DNA of 60,325 nucleotides from an uncultured Treponema sp. GTDB taxonomy: Bacteria; Spirochaetota; Spirochaetia; Treponematales; Treponemataceae. Below, one piece after another: positions 25,321 to 34,505 of the stretch. Every line of letters starts with the position of its first letter. Position 1 is the first letter of the stretch. Both the position numbers and the translations under genes were made by a program. The stretch lies in NCBI GenBank assembly GCA_947167745.1, contig CAMVJE010000008.1:1-60325 (forward strand). Direction: 5' to 3'. The notes under the pieces were generated by a model. That model was not told where the DNA came from and ran no database searches. It saw nothing but the letters and a program-made list of their open reading frames with translations.

Positions 25321-26809
25321 AGGCTTTGACGAGTTTTTCGGATATCTTTTTAAGTTGTGCTTCGCTGCCAATTTTGAATAGCTTAAGGACATCCAGGTCG
25401 AACTGATAGTAATCAACCTCGTTAGTTTCGTAATGACTCAGCATATCAGCAAGATAAACAATAGAAGTAAGTTTTTTTGTGACCGTTGGAGCCATATCCG
25501 GCTCGTGATGATGGCGGATTACAGAAATAATTACTTCCGGGAAATTCCATTTTTCGGCGATGAGGGCACCTACCTCGCTGTGGTTAACGCCCGCAATCAG
25601 TTTTTCAAATACATCAGCAGAAATATTCCTGAAAGAGCAGACTTCCTTCATGTTGGTAAGGAAATCAGGGTGTGCTGTAGCAAAAACAAGTTTGCCCATA
25701 TCGTGAAGAAGGCCGCAAACATATGAATCGTCGATTATCTCTTTTTCGGAAGCGCAGAAATTCCTTGCAAGATTATAGGCATAGAAAGCGACCCGATTTG
25801 CGTGGATCCAAAGAACTTTTTGTGACTGCGAGCCTAATCCCTCAAGCTGCTTCATAGAGCCGACAGAAAGCAGCATGTTTTTAATTCCGCGGATTCCGAC
25901 AAGCTTAACAGCATCGGCAATGCTTCGGCAGGGAGATGCAAGGGCAAAAGTGACAGAATTAACTAATCTCAGCAAATCTGCAGTCAGGGAAACATCGCTA
26001 GAAATCGCCAGAGCAATTTCACTCATTTTTGAGTTTTCATTGTTGATAAGGCGGTTGATTCTTAAAATGCTCTCCGGGAACTGAGGAATGTCATCAATTA
26101 TCTTAATAAATTCGTGAGAAGCATTATTTAGTTCGCGCTGAGTTTTTTCGTTGATAGGAAGGATGATTCGTGTAATTGTTTCGCCGTTCTCGCAAAGTAT
26201 CTGGAAATTTTCTTCGGTGAGGCCGATTTTTTCGAGCATAAGAATCATAATGATAATTCCTAAGCCGGCACCTTCTGAAAGATCTACGACCTGACTCATA
26301 GCCTGATCGACCGAAGTGTATTGCTGGGCACGACTCAGTTTATCGTGCATTCGCTTGTATTCTCGGAAGGTTAGTTCAGAATTATTGCGAACTTCGATTT
26401 TGATTTTGTTGTTGCGTGTCTGAAGAATCAGTTTTACATAAAGACCGCCTGATTTTTGAAGCCCCAGATAGTAACGGATATTATTGAGCGTGTCTTCCTT
26501 GAAAGTCCGCATTCCCAGTTCGTAGTCTTTATCATCAAAAAGGTTTAGATTCTTTTCTTTGAAGTAGATTCGCTTTGTATTTGCCTTTTTGGCATTGGTA
26601 ACCAGCTCATTGAGACAGTATTTGAGGTAGGTGCCCATGTGCTGCTGGCCTAATTCTGCAAGGAAAGACATAAGCACATTTTCCATATACTCAGACATTT
26701 CGCGGGGAAGTGTATATGTTGTAATTGAAAGAGGAATGCCGGCACGAATTGCCATTTTGATTTTTGAATTATCTAGAGTGACTTTCTGAGTTTTCTGCCC
26801 TTCCTGCAT
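25307..26809 (-). CDS. HDOD signalling protein with N-terminal kinase-like ATPase domain
   Basis: 500 residues. Residues 60-215 resemble a GHKL/HATPase fold (YCLNELVTNAKKAN as N box, EGAGLGIIIM as G box). From about 240 onward there is an HDOD domain (IPQFPESILRINRLI), in which the HD pair is retained (LLHDMGKL, residues 368-375) and IRHHHEP follows. HDOD proteins usually act in signalling or motility control, and a retained HD pair leaves open phosphohydrolase activity. No membrane helix. TATAAT with an extended TG lies 8 nt before the ATG and no Shine-Dalgarno sequence is seen. Confidence 0.82.
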   Translation of the reverse strand: MQEGQKTQKVTLDNSKIKMAIRAGIPLSITTYTLPREMSEYMENVLMSFLAELGQQHMGTYLKYCLNELVTNAKKANTKRIYFKEKNLNLFDDKDYELGMRTFKEDTLNNIRYYLGLQKSGGLYVKLILQTRNNKIKIEVRNNSELTFREYKRMHDKLSRAQQYTSVDQAMSQVVDLSEGAGLGIIIMILMLEKIGLTEENFQILCENGETITRIILPINEKTQRELNNASHEFIKIIDDIPQFPESILRINRLINNENSKMSEIALAISSDVSLTADLLRLVNSVTFALASPCRSIADAVKLVGIRGIKNMLLSVGSMKQLEGLGSQSQKVLWIHANRVAFYAYNLARNFCASEKEIIDDSYVCGLLHDMGKLVFATAHPDFLTNMKEVCSFRNISADVFEKLIAGVNHSEVGALIAEKWNFPEVIISVIRHHHEPDMAPTVTKKLTSIVYLADMLSHYETNEVDYYQFDLDVLKLFKIGSEAQLKKISEKLVKAFKVD

Positions 26810-26904
26810 ATTTCATGATTATACCACATCATAGCGATTTTGGAAATATCAAAAGCCGGCTTTCAATAGTTGAGTAAAATCCGGGATTAAGGCAAAATAT
26901 AAGT

Positions 26905-28017
26905 ATGTTTGACTGTTTTCTTGCACAGAGTTTAGTGCTTGTCCTTCTTTTTTTCTGCTCGGTAAGAATTTTTTTTCTTAAACATTCCCGCATAGACTGT
27001 TTCGCAGCCTTTTCCCCTGCAGCTCTTATAATATCCCTTTTCACCCTATTCTGCTTTGGTTTTTCAGTAATTAATCTGGGAATCTTTACCCTCTCCCTGT
27101 TAGTTTTTTTTACGAATTTCCGTTCAATTCTCCGCCTGTCAGCAAAACTTATCGTTGACAGCTACAGTCCTATATTCATAATCTTTTCTACAATTTTTCT
27201 TGTATGCACAATTGTGCTTGCTGTTTTTGTAATCTATTTCCGCCCGATAAAATACAATATCAAAGATTTTAATGCATCAAGGACTGAATATACACTTACG
27301 GGGAATCTTTCAAACCTTAGAATCAGACAGTCACCTTTTTCGGGAGAAAAATTCAGCGGAAGTCTGTTCATCTACGAACCTGTCAGCAATGATGAAATCA
27401 CAAATAAGTTCTATTCTGAAAATCCTGTGCTTATCTTCTCTCCTGGAATTCGCGCATCAGTAATTAATTACGAACCTTATTTTCTTCTACTTGCACAAAA
27501 AGGCTACAAAATCATAGCAGCTGATATTTACACTGATGAATTAAATTTGCTTGCAAAATCTATGGATGACTCTTTCAAAAAAACAATACTCGGAAGCAAA
27601 TTTTTCAGAAGATTTGCCGCATTACACTACGAAAAAAGGCTGGCAGAAAAAGCCGAAAATATTTTCCTTGCTGAGCAAAATTATGCGACAAAAAAATATT
27701 CTGCACTCACAAAACTTGCCCTGGAAATCTTCGGAGATGAAACAAAGATCTTTTACGTCGTTGACGGAGTCGATTTTGATTCAATCTATTCAGTCATAGA
27801 TGAATTCAACACTGAACCTTATTCAAACGCAAAAGGATTTTTCTCCATGAACCGAGTTGATGAATACAAGACCAGCGGATACGGCTTTATCGAGCAGACA
27901 GATGTCCTTCTTGCCCACACAAAAGACATTGAAAGAGAAAATAAATTCTTTATTCCACGCTATGTAGCCAACAAAACAATAAAAGCAATTGAAGAGCAAA
28001 AACAGGAGCAAAAATGA
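26905..28017 (+). CDS. Membrane protein with degenerate alpha/beta-hydrolase-like domain
   Basis: 370 residues. The first 120 contain three or four membrane helices. The rest has the opening of an alpha/beta-hydrolase (NPVLIFSPGIRASVINYEPY, then GYKIIAADIY), but no GxSxG nucleophile elbow: the comparable strand reads IFYVVDGVDF. It is probably not an active esterase. It overlaps the next gene by 4 bp (ATGA), so translation is coupled to the Nif3-like protein. CAAAAT ends 6 nt before the ATG and TTGAGT lies 17 nt upstream, again a leaderless-type start. Confidence 0.6.
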   Translation: MFDCFLAQSLVLVLLFFCSVRIFFLKHSRIDCFAAFSPAALIISLFTLFCFGFSVINLGIFTLSLLVFFTNFRSILRLSAKLIVDSYSPIFIIFSTIFLVCTIVLAVFVIYFRPIKYNIKDFNASRTEYTLTGNLSNLRIRQSPFSGEKFSGSLFIYEPVSNDEITNKFYSENPVLIFSPGIRASVINYEPYFLLLAQKGYKIIAADIYTDELNLLAKSMDDSFKKTILGSKFFRRFAALHYEKRLAEKAENIFLAEQNYATKKYSALTKLALEIFGDETKIFYVVDGVDFDSIYSVIDEFNTEPYSNAKGFFSMNRVDEYKTSGYGFIEQTDVLLAHTKDIERENKFFIPRYVANKTIKAIEEQKQEQK

Positions 28018-28781
28018 CACTCACAGAACTCAACCGGTATTTCAATTCATTCCTGCACAAAGAAGACTACGACTCGGATATTTCCATCAACGGAATTCAA
28101 ATTTCAAACTCTGCCCCAGACGAAAAACAAATCACAAAAGTCGCCTTTGCCGTTGATGCCTGTGAAGCAACAGCCCTTAAAGCGGCAGAAGCAGGCGCCC
28201 AGGTACTTTTCGTTCATCACGGCCTTTTTTGGGGGCATTGCCAGACGATTACAGGCAGTCACTACAAACGGGTTGCAGCTTTCATCAAAAACGATATTGC
28301 ACTTATAGCCTATCACATTCCTCTGGATGCAAATGAATTCGTAGGAAATAATTTCGGTCTAGCCAAGCGAATCGGTCTTGAAAAAGTGCGGCCTTTCGGA
28401 AAATGGCGGGGCATGACTTTAGGGGCAGTTGGTGAACTTCCTTCAGAATGTACAATTGAAGAACTTTCAAAAAAACTCTTCCCAAACGGCGAAAATGTTG
28501 CTCACATCCTTCCTTTCGGCAAGAAACTCATTAAAAAAGTGGCAATAATTTCTGGTGGCGCAGGAGACGATTTTGACCAAGCCGTTAAAATCGGTGCAGA
28601 TGCCTACATTACCGGCGAAGTTGGCCACGAAGAATTTCACGCAATCGAAGAGTCAGGAATAAATGTAATCGCTGGCGGCCACTACAACACGGAAACAGTT
28701 GGCGTTCAGCTGGTACAAAAACGGCTTGAAGATGACAAAGGACTTAAGACTGTTTTTATCGACATCCCCACTGGATTATGA
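28014..28781 (+). CDS. Nif3-like dinuclear-metal-centre protein
   Basis: 255 residues. The metal-site motifs of the Nif3/YbgI family are present: FVHHGLFWG, AYHIPLDA, and the C-terminal GEVGHEEFH with GGHYNTE. The family forms toroid hexamers; it is often annotated as GTP cyclohydrolase 1 type 2, but its physiological reaction is unsettled. Translation is coupled to the preceding membrane protein. lspA follows 34 nt later, so a short operon is likely. Confidence 0.88.
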   Translation: MTLTELNRYFNSFLHKEDYDSDISINGIQISNSAPDEKQITKVAFAVDACEATALKAAEAGAQVLFVHHGLFWGHCQTITGSHYKRVAAFIKNDIALIAYHIPLDANEFVGNNFGLAKRIGLEKVRPFGKWRGMTLGAVGELPSECTIEELSKKLFPNGENVAHILPFGKKLIKKVAIISGGAGDDFDQAVKIGADAYITGEVGHEEFHAIEESGINVIAGGHYNTETVGVQLVQKRLEDDKGLKTVFIDIPTGL

Positions 28782-28815
28782 TAAGATAATTTGCATTAAA
28801 AATTAGGATTAAAAA

Positions 28816-29400
28816 ATGTCTGACAATACAATCGAGGTTTCTTTTAAACCAAAATATTTTATAGCAAAAAAAATGCTTCCTCTCCTGCTTGCGCTTATTG
28901 TGATTATACTTGATCAGGTTACTAAAGTGCTTGTAACCCAAAATATACCACTTTATGGATTCGGAACATCTCTTTTTGGCGATTTTCTGCGCATCATTCA
29001 TGTAAATAACCCGGGAATTGCTTTCAGTATCGGCCAGGGCTGGAGTATCGCCGTCAGAAGCATTCTTTTCCGTGCAATTCCACTTATCGTTATTCTTATT
29101 GTGCTTGGCGTATATATGCGTAATGATGATTTTTCACCACTTCAGCGATGGAGCATTTCGGGAATCATCGGTGGCGGATTGGGTAACCTTATCGACCGCT
29201 TCTTTCGCGATGAAGGTGTCGTAGATTTTATTGATGTAAAATGGTTCGATATTCATAATGCTCCGCTTAAATTTTTGCGCTGGGAACGATGGCCTACTTT
29301 CAATGTTGCGGATATGGCTGTTGTTATATGTGGACTTCTCTTGATTCTGTCTTTTATTATTGCAATGAAAAAATCTAAAAATTCGGGGGCCAGTGAATAA
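28816..29400 (+). CDS. lspA: Lipoprotein signal peptidase II
   Basis: 194 residues, four membrane helices. The family motifs VNNPGIAFS, GNLIDRFFR and FNVADMAV carry the two catalytic aspartates. It cleaves lipoprotein signal peptides after lipid modification, matching the lipoproteins encoded further along the window. An N-terminal extension of about 20 residues precedes the first helix. AGGA precedes the ATG. Its TAA stop overlaps the next start codon (TAATG). Confidence 0.94.
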   Translation: MSDNTIEVSFKPKYFIAKKMLPLLLALIVIILDQVTKVLVTQNIPLYGFGTSLFGDFLRIIHVNNPGIAFSIGQGWSIAVRSILFRAIPLIVILIVLGVYMRNDDFSPLQRWSISGIIGGGLGNLIDRFFRDEGVVDFIDVKWFDIHNAPLKFLRWERWPTFNVADMAVVICGLLLILSFIIAMKKSKNSGASE

Positions 29401-29693
29401 TGACTACAAAAGAACGAACACTTGTTTTTAATCTCTGCGTTATCATTTTTAATATTTTCGTAGGTTTGTTTGTTGAAGCCGTACTTTTAATTTCCCTGCT
29501 TTTCTTTATTAATGATAACCCAAATCTGGGTGAAAGCGTTCCAATGCAGGTTGTTCTTCCACTCTTGCTTTTAGTCGGCCTTATCGTGGCAATGTCAATT
29601 TCGGTCCGAACCGTAAGTTGGGCCATCAAAAAATTCCATCTTGAAGACAAACTCGACCCAAAAGTAGTTTCCCGCTATCAGAAGAAACTGTAA
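29400..29693 (+). CDS. Small inner-membrane protein cotranslated with lspA
   Basis: 97 residues with two membrane helices (residues 9-35 and 47-68) and a basic C-terminal tail. The start overlaps the lspA stop by one base, so it is translationally coupled. The family is not recognised. It may assist lspA or only share its operon. Confidence 0.65.
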   Translation: MTTKERTLVFNLCVIIFNIFVGLFVEAVLLISLLFFINDNPNLGESVPMQVVLPLLLLVGLIVAMSISVRTVSWAIKKFHLEDKLDPKVVSRYQKKL

Positions 29694-29706
29694 GCCAAAA
29701 AATCCT

Positions 29707-29727
29707 CACAGAGAACACAGAGAGTTT
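29707..29727. repeat. CACAGAG tandem repeat
   Basis: CACAGAG-AACACAGAG-AG between the small membrane protein gene and the hairpin cluster. It resembles the other short tandem elements in the window. Confidence 0.4.
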
Positions 29728-29750
29728 TCTTACTATGAAATAAAAAAATG

Positions 29751-29851
29751 CCCCACAGGATGTGGGGTGAAAGACAAGAGAGAAAATTCTGTTTGCCTTT
29801 AGGTGAACAGAATTTTCTCGTTAAAATAAAAAATACATGGATGTATTTTTT
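29751..29851. terminator. Three consecutive hairpins between convergent genes
   Basis: CCCCACA-GGA-TGTGGGG (29751-29767); a 14-bp stem GAGAAAATTCTGTT/AACAGAATTTTCTC (29780-29793, 29806-29819); and AAAAAATACAT-GG-ATGTATTTTTT (29828-29851). The third has A- and T-runs on both sides and can terminate in both directions, including for pta. The second lacks a T-run and may be a separate structural element. Confidence 0.75.
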
Positions 29852-29858
29852 ATTTTTT

Positions 29859-30884
29859 TTATGCTTGCAATGCAGTTACTGCTACTGTATCGACGATTTC
29901 GTCTACATTGCAGCCTCGTGAAAGATCATTGAGAGGCTTTGCGAATCCCTGGCAAACAGGACCGATTGCCTTCCAGCCACCCATGCGAGCTGCGATTTTG
30001 TAACCGATGTTACCAGCATTGATGTTAGGGAAGATGAATGTGTTTGCATGACCAGCGACTTTGCTGCCCGGAGCTTTGAGCTCGCCAACTTCTGGAGCGA
30101 TTGCGGCATCGAACTGGAATTCGCCGTCCAAAGCCAAGTCAGGAGCTTTTTCGTGAGCGATGTTAGTTGCGTGAACGACCTTTTCGACAGTGTTTCCGTC
30201 TTTTGGGTCAGCTCCAGAACCTTTTGTTGAGAATGAGAGCATTGCGACTCTTGGCTCGATTCCTGCGATTGCCTTTGCTGTTCCAGCAGATGCGATTGCG
30301 ATGTCAGCCAGCTGATTCTCGTCTGGGTTGATGTTGATTGCACAGTCACCGAAAACTGCGATTCCCTCTGAGAGATATTTGTTTCCGCCCTCTGGAGCGA
30401 CCATGATGAAGCATGAAGAAACAGTGCTGCATCCAGGAGCTGTTTTGATAACCTGAAGTCCCGGGCGGAGAGTGTTTGCTGTTGAGTGGCAAGCACCAGA
30501 AACGAAACCGTCAGCGTCTCCTGCCTTCAAAATCAAAGCACCGTACATTGTGTAATCTTTGAGAGCGGCAGCTTTTGCGGCAGCTACATCAGCGTATTCA
30601 GGAAGACCAGTCTTTTTGTTGAGTTTGCCTTCGCGGGCTTTGTACAAGATTTCTGCGTATTTGTCTGCGTTTGAATCTTTTGTCGGGTCAACGATGTCAA
30701 CGCCAGTCATATCAAAGCCGAATTTTTTGATATCAGCTTCATTTCCAAGAAGGGTGATTTTTGCAATTCCTTCCTTAACGATGACAGAAGCGGCCTCTAC
30801 AACTCGCTTGTCTTCACCTTCACAGAGAACGATTCTTTTGCCGGCAGCCTTAGCTTTGGCACGAAGTTCTTTTACAAAATCCAT
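29859..30884 (-). CDS. pta: Phosphate acetyltransferase
   Basis: 341 residues, short catalytic form without the N-terminal P-loop domain of E. coli Pta. Motifs include VLCEGEDKRVVEAA near the start, DGFVSGACHSTANTLRPGLQ and MLSFSTKGS. It interconverts acetyl-CoA and acetyl phosphate in fermentative acetate formation. GAGG precedes the ATG. The acetate kinase partner is not in the window. A hypothetical gene lies upstream on the same strand, 120 bp away. Confidence 0.95.
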   Translation of the reverse strand: MDFVKELRAKAKAAGKRIVLCEGEDKRVVEAASVIVKEGIAKITLLGNEADIKKFGFDMTGVDIVDPTKDSNADKYAEILYKAREGKLNKKTGLPEYADVAAAKAAALKDYTMYGALILKAGDADGFVSGACHSTANTLRPGLQVIKTAPGCSTVSSCFIMVAPEGGNKYLSEGIAVFGDCAININPDENQLADIAIASAGTAKAIAGIEPRVAMLSFSTKGSGADPKDGNTVEKVVHATNIAHEKAPDLALDGEFQFDAAIAPEVGELKAPGSKVAGHANTFIFPNINAGNIGYKIAARMGGWKAIGPVCQGFAKPLNDLSRGCNVDEIVDTVAVTALQA

Positions 30885-30939
30885 AATTTTGCCTCGTATA
30901 TATAAATTTTTTGGTTCAAAAAATGAATCCTAATTAAAA

Positions 30940-30976
30940 ACACGAATCAGCACTAATTAAGCGAATTAACACGAAG
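30940..30976. repeat. CGAATCAGCACTAATTAAGCG-type short repeat
   Basis: Read on the minus strand it contains GTGTTAATTCGCTTAATTAGTG, built from similar 8-9-bp units. It resembles the ATCTGCGT tandem at 44040. It lies in the 120-bp gap between the hypothetical gene and pta, where nothing else is seen. Confidence 0.4.
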
Positions 30977-31004
30977 TGAATAAAATTAATCCGCCTTTTA
31001 TATT

Positions 31005-32663
31005 TTAATAACCGTCACTCATTGCGCGGTTCAGATCACGCTGATAAAGCTCGGCGTAAACAGGGCTTCGCATTTTGAGGTCGTCTTTTTTGGCCTGATT
31101 GAAAGGAACAAAACGCCAGAAAACTGCGCGCAACTCTTTGTCCATTCGCTGAATACCATCCACTTCTTTTGTCATCCACAAAACATAGTCGGCGATGAAG
31201 TAAGATTTAAGGTCACCCTTGAGCTTCTGCCGTTCAATCCACTGGTAATACTGACCTGTAAGGCCTTCTTCCATCCAGTAGTAACTTGCCTTTTCTTTTG
31301 CAACCTGCCAGCGCAAATCAGCCACTGCCATGAGAATTGCGATTTTAAGGTCACGCGGATACATAGGAATGACGATTCGGCCACGACTAGTGACACGATT
31401 ATAGCGGTCGAATGGTTCCCAACAGAAACCAAAATCACCATAAGTCGGAAGGCAGAGAACATAAGGAACGATGCGGTTCTTCATGTTCTTGTGAACTCGG
31501 ATAAAGCACTCCGGGTCATTGTCCTCAACCCACTTGAGAATATTGAGAACATTTTCTCGGAAACCTGTAAGTCGCGGTACACAATGGAAAAATTCGCGGG
31601 TAAAAATAGGGAACTGGTTTCCCTGGCGACCACAAGTCATTTTTGCCATCTGTCGGACTGTCTGGAATTCTATCATAATGTCGCCAGTGCTGACTTCCAT
31701 TGCCTCTGGCTGTGCGCTCATCTTGTCTTCGAGGGAAGAGCCGATTGCCTTTGCTTCTTCGAATTCCTTGATGTAACCAACAAGCTCTTTGTCAAGTTTT
31801 TGCAATGCACGCAATTTTTCTTGAATTTCACCAAACAAATGCTTTTGACCTTCGGTATAGGTCTGCTTGTGCGGTTCAAGGCCAATCATCGGGCTATGCT
31901 CGCAGAGTGAATCAACTCTGTTTTTAAGCTCGTTTTCAAGCATCTGGCGTTCGCTTTCTTTAGAATTGAGCAAACTCTCGGCATTTTGCAATTTACCATC
32001 GTTTTTGCTTTTGAGCTGCTGAATACGCTGGGCTTCGGCATTAGGATCATTTTTTCGCGGGGCACGAGCCTCGTCTGTAGCAGAAAGAGTTAAGCGCCCT
32101 GATGCGATTTCTTTGAACCATTCGTCCATATAATAGACAGGTTCTCCGGTATTGTTTTCAAGAATTACTTTAGAAAAAAGCTGTTTCTGTTCAGGCGTAA
32201 AAAGAGAAGGAAGTACAACACCAAAACGAAGAAGCATTCTTTTTGGTTTTTCGAGAGAACTGTCTCCTGCTTTTGTACACATAACACGGATAAGTTCCCA
32301 CCATGAAGTAACAATCTGCTGACGATAGACAGTGCGGTCTTTTGGATCTTGACAGGTAAGATATTTTGAAAGAATTTTATGAACCCGCTGAGCCTGCTCT
32401 CCTTCGCCTCCAAGAGCCGTTTTGTAATAAGCAGGATCATCAAAATAGTGATTTGACTCGTCTTCGTAGAATTTAGTGATTTCCTTAAAGCCCTGCTGTG
32501 ACAAATCAACTTTATGGGCAACTTCAGAAGCTTTATCTTCTACGGGTTTTGACTGATTGTCCGAAATATCTTTGAAGGAAGGTAAATCATCACTTGGGCC
32601 AGAATCAGCTTCGGTTTCTGCAAGCAAAGCTGCAATCGTGGGGTCTAAATCCATATCTGTCAT
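31005..32663 (-). CDS. Large soluble hypothetical protein with central coiled coil
   Basis: 552 residues with no signal peptide. An acidic, low-complexity N-terminus (first 50 residues) is followed by a helical region, a coiled coil around residues 210-310 with many Lys/Glu/Gln, and a conserved-looking, Trp/Tyr-rich C-terminal domain (FGFCWEPFDRYNR, MYPRDLKIAILMAVADLRW). I do not recognise the family; it may be spirochaete-specific. GAGGA lies 9 nt before the ATG. Direction and spacing allow cotranscription with pta. Confidence 0.7.
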   Translation of the reverse strand: MTDMDLDPTIAALLAETEADSGPSDDLPSFKDISDNQSKPVEDKASEVAHKVDLSQQGFKEITKFYEDESNHYFDDPAYYKTALGGEGEQAQRVHKILSKYLTCQDPKDRTVYRQQIVTSWWELIRVMCTKAGDSSLEKPKRMLLRFGVVLPSLFTPEQKQLFSKVILENNTGEPVYYMDEWFKEIASGRLTLSATDEARAPRKNDPNAEAQRIQQLKSKNDGKLQNAESLLNSKESERQMLENELKNRVDSLCEHSPMIGLEPHKQTYTEGQKHLFGEIQEKLRALQKLDKELVGYIKEFEEAKAIGSSLEDKMSAQPEAMEVSTGDIMIEFQTVRQMAKMTCGRQGNQFPIFTREFFHCVPRLTGFRENVLNILKWVEDNDPECFIRVHKNMKNRIVPYVLCLPTYGDFGFCWEPFDRYNRVTSRGRIVIPMYPRDLKIAILMAVADLRWQVAKEKASYYWMEEGLTGQYYQWIERQKLKGDLKSYFIADYVLWMTKEVDGIQRMDKELRAVFWRFVPFNQAKKDDLKMRSPVYAELYQRDLNRAMSDGY

Positions 32664-32748
32664 CTATGTGCATCCTCGAAAAATTTAGTCAAAATTCATT
32701 TTAATTATAACACATCTCTGATTTTTTTTCATCATAAAATCAGAGAAA

Positions 32749-33831
32749 TTATACAAAGTCATAGCTGTGCAGACTCACTTCCCCGGAACTCAATTCCCTC
32801 AGTTCTCCATTTTCTGTTTCGACTAAAAGTTTTATTTCGGGAGTAATTCCCCTGACTGTAGCTCCGTAACTTTCAAAATTGCTCCCGGCCACAGGATTGA
32901 CGGTCACTTTTTTGCCAATTAGCATTGAATCCTTGCGATATTCGGCAATCATTTCTTCTTTAAGGGCTTCATTGTCATTTTCAAAAGAATCATAAATTAG
33001 AATCAGATTTTTTATGACTTCTGCAATTACGCGATTTTTTGTAACGTCGGGCATTTCTTTATTCTCAGCAAGTTTTGCTTCTTCAATACTACCCGCAATT
33101 TTCGTTATTTCGCCGGAAAGGGCAGGATTTTTTCGAAGATTGATACCAATTCCAACTACAGCTGCGTCAATGATTCCTGTCTCAAAATTCGCAATTCCTT
33201 CGACCAGGATTCCAGAAACTTTTTTACCGGCGAGAAAAATGTCGTTTACCCACTTAATCGAAGGATTTTCACCGAAAAGATTTTTAATCGCCCTAGAGAC
33301 AGCAACAGCCGCCGCTGCCGTATAAAGGGCAGGACTTTTTACACCATTTTTTGGAGAATATAAAAGCGAAAAGTAAACGCCCGCATCAGCCGGAGAAAGG
33401 AAAGTACGCCCAAGACGCCCCTTTCCACCTGTCTGACATTCCGCCGCATATAGTGAAAGATGAGAAGCAGCTCCCTTTTCAGTGAGATTTCCTGCAACAT
33501 CACGAAAAGCACCGGTATCAATAGCACGCCGCTTTGCCTCAGAATTTGTAGAATCAATCGTATCAAAAGTAAATACATGCAGAGGACTTGAAGTGCAGTT
33601 TTTAAGCAGGCGGGAAAGTTCATCCGCATTCAGTCTGTCCGGGCTTGAAATAATTCTGTAGCCTCGGTTTGTGACCGCCTCAATTTTATAGCCGTCGTCT
33701 GAAAGTGAGCGGATTGCCTTCCAGACTGCCGTGCGTGAAACCTGACAGGATGCAGCTAATTCCTCGCCTGAGAGAAATTCACTATTTTTAAGAGAAGAAA
33801 GAGCCTGAAGAACATTGTTTTTTGTTGACAT
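32749..33831 (-). CDS. birA: Biotin-protein ligase with DNA-binding domain
   Basis: 360 residues. An N-terminal winged helix (LSGEELAASCQVSRTAVWKA) precedes the ligase domain with QTGGKGRLGRTF, KWVNDIFLAGKKVSGIL and GIGINLRKNP, and a C-terminal SH3-like cap. It biotinylates carboxylase subunits and, with the HTH, probably represses biotin genes. The start overlaps the PII-like gene stop by one base (TAATG), ending a packed minus-strand run from mtnN. Confidence 0.93.
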   Translation of the reverse strand: MSTKNNVLQALSSLKNSEFLSGEELAASCQVSRTAVWKAIRSLSDDGYKIEAVTNRGYRIISSPDRLNADELSRLLKNCTSSPLHVFTFDTIDSTNSEAKRRAIDTGAFRDVAGNLTEKGAASHLSLYAAECQTGGKGRLGRTFLSPADAGVYFSLLYSPKNGVKSPALYTAAAAVAVSRAIKNLFGENPSIKWVNDIFLAGKKVSGILVEGIANFETGIIDAAVVGIGINLRKNPALSGEITKIAGSIEEAKLAENKEMPDVTKNRVIAEVIKNLILIYDSFENDNEALKEEMIAEYRKDSMLIGKKVTVNPVAGSNFESYGATVRGITPEIKLLVETENGELRELSSGEVSLHSYDFV

Positions 33832-34505
33832 TATTTTTTCTTTCCAAGGAGTGAAAAATCCTCAACAGGAGAAGAAAAAGCGATTCCCATACCAGGCTCT
33901 TTAAGACATTTTACTTCCCTGATTGCAGAAAGAACGGCTTCTTTTTGCCCGTGCTCTACAACGATAACCAGCATATCCTTTTCGGGCACAATGTGCATTC
34001 CGAAGAATTTGGCATCGTCTTCGCGGGCTGTTCCTCGGGCATTAATGACAGTTCCGCCAGTCGCGCCTGCTTTTCGGGCTGCGAACATCACATCATCGGC
34101 ATAGCCCTTGTTTACTATGACCGTAATCATATCGCTGGATTTAACATTTTCATTCATTTTTTCTTCTCCTTCTAAACTGCAGGCTCCTGATTTTTCTGGA
34201 AGCGCACCGGCTTTTAGCATAGAATCAACGGCCAGGGTAAAAAGGCATCCGAAATCAGCTTTTTCAATTTTTGCCGAATCAAGAATTGCCTTCATAATCG
34301 CCGGCTTTTTTTCTGAATTAACGACCATGTAAATCAAGTCTTTTGTAGTTTCACCACTTCCTAAAATCGCACCAAAATTTGATTTTGCAAGTCCTCTCCC
34401 CATAAGGACAGTTCCGCCACCACAACCAGACTCAACGGCCGCTTTGGTGAGTTTTTCGCCCTTGTCATGGGGAACGATGCTAATAATCAGTGAAAATGCA
34501 CTCAT
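33831..34505 (-). CDS. Two fused PII-like domains, partner of a DUF1538 membrane protein
   Basis: 224 residues made of two PII/GlnB-like halves. The first has GCGGGTVLMGRGLA near residue 27, the second GATGGTVINARGTA near residue 147; a low-complexity linker with EGEEKMNEN joins them. Classical PII proteins are single domains that form trimers and bind ADP/ATP and 2-oxoglutarate; the tyrosine-bearing T loop is not evident here. It overlaps the DUF1538 gene by 4 bp (ATGA). Its proposed role, regulating that transporter-like protein, rests on context and on the known co-occurrence of the two families. Confidence 0.72.
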   Translation of the reverse strand: MSAFSLIISIVPHDKGEKLTKAAVESGCGGGTVLMGRGLAKSNFGAILGSGETTKDLIYMVVNSEKKPAIMKAILDSAKIEKADFGCLFTLAVDSMLKAGALPEKSGACSLEGEEKMNENVKSSDMITVIVNKGYADDVMFAARKAGATGGTVINARGTAREDDAKFFGMHIVPEKDMLVIVVEHGQKEAVLSAIREVKCLKEPGMGIAFSSPVEDFSLLGKKK

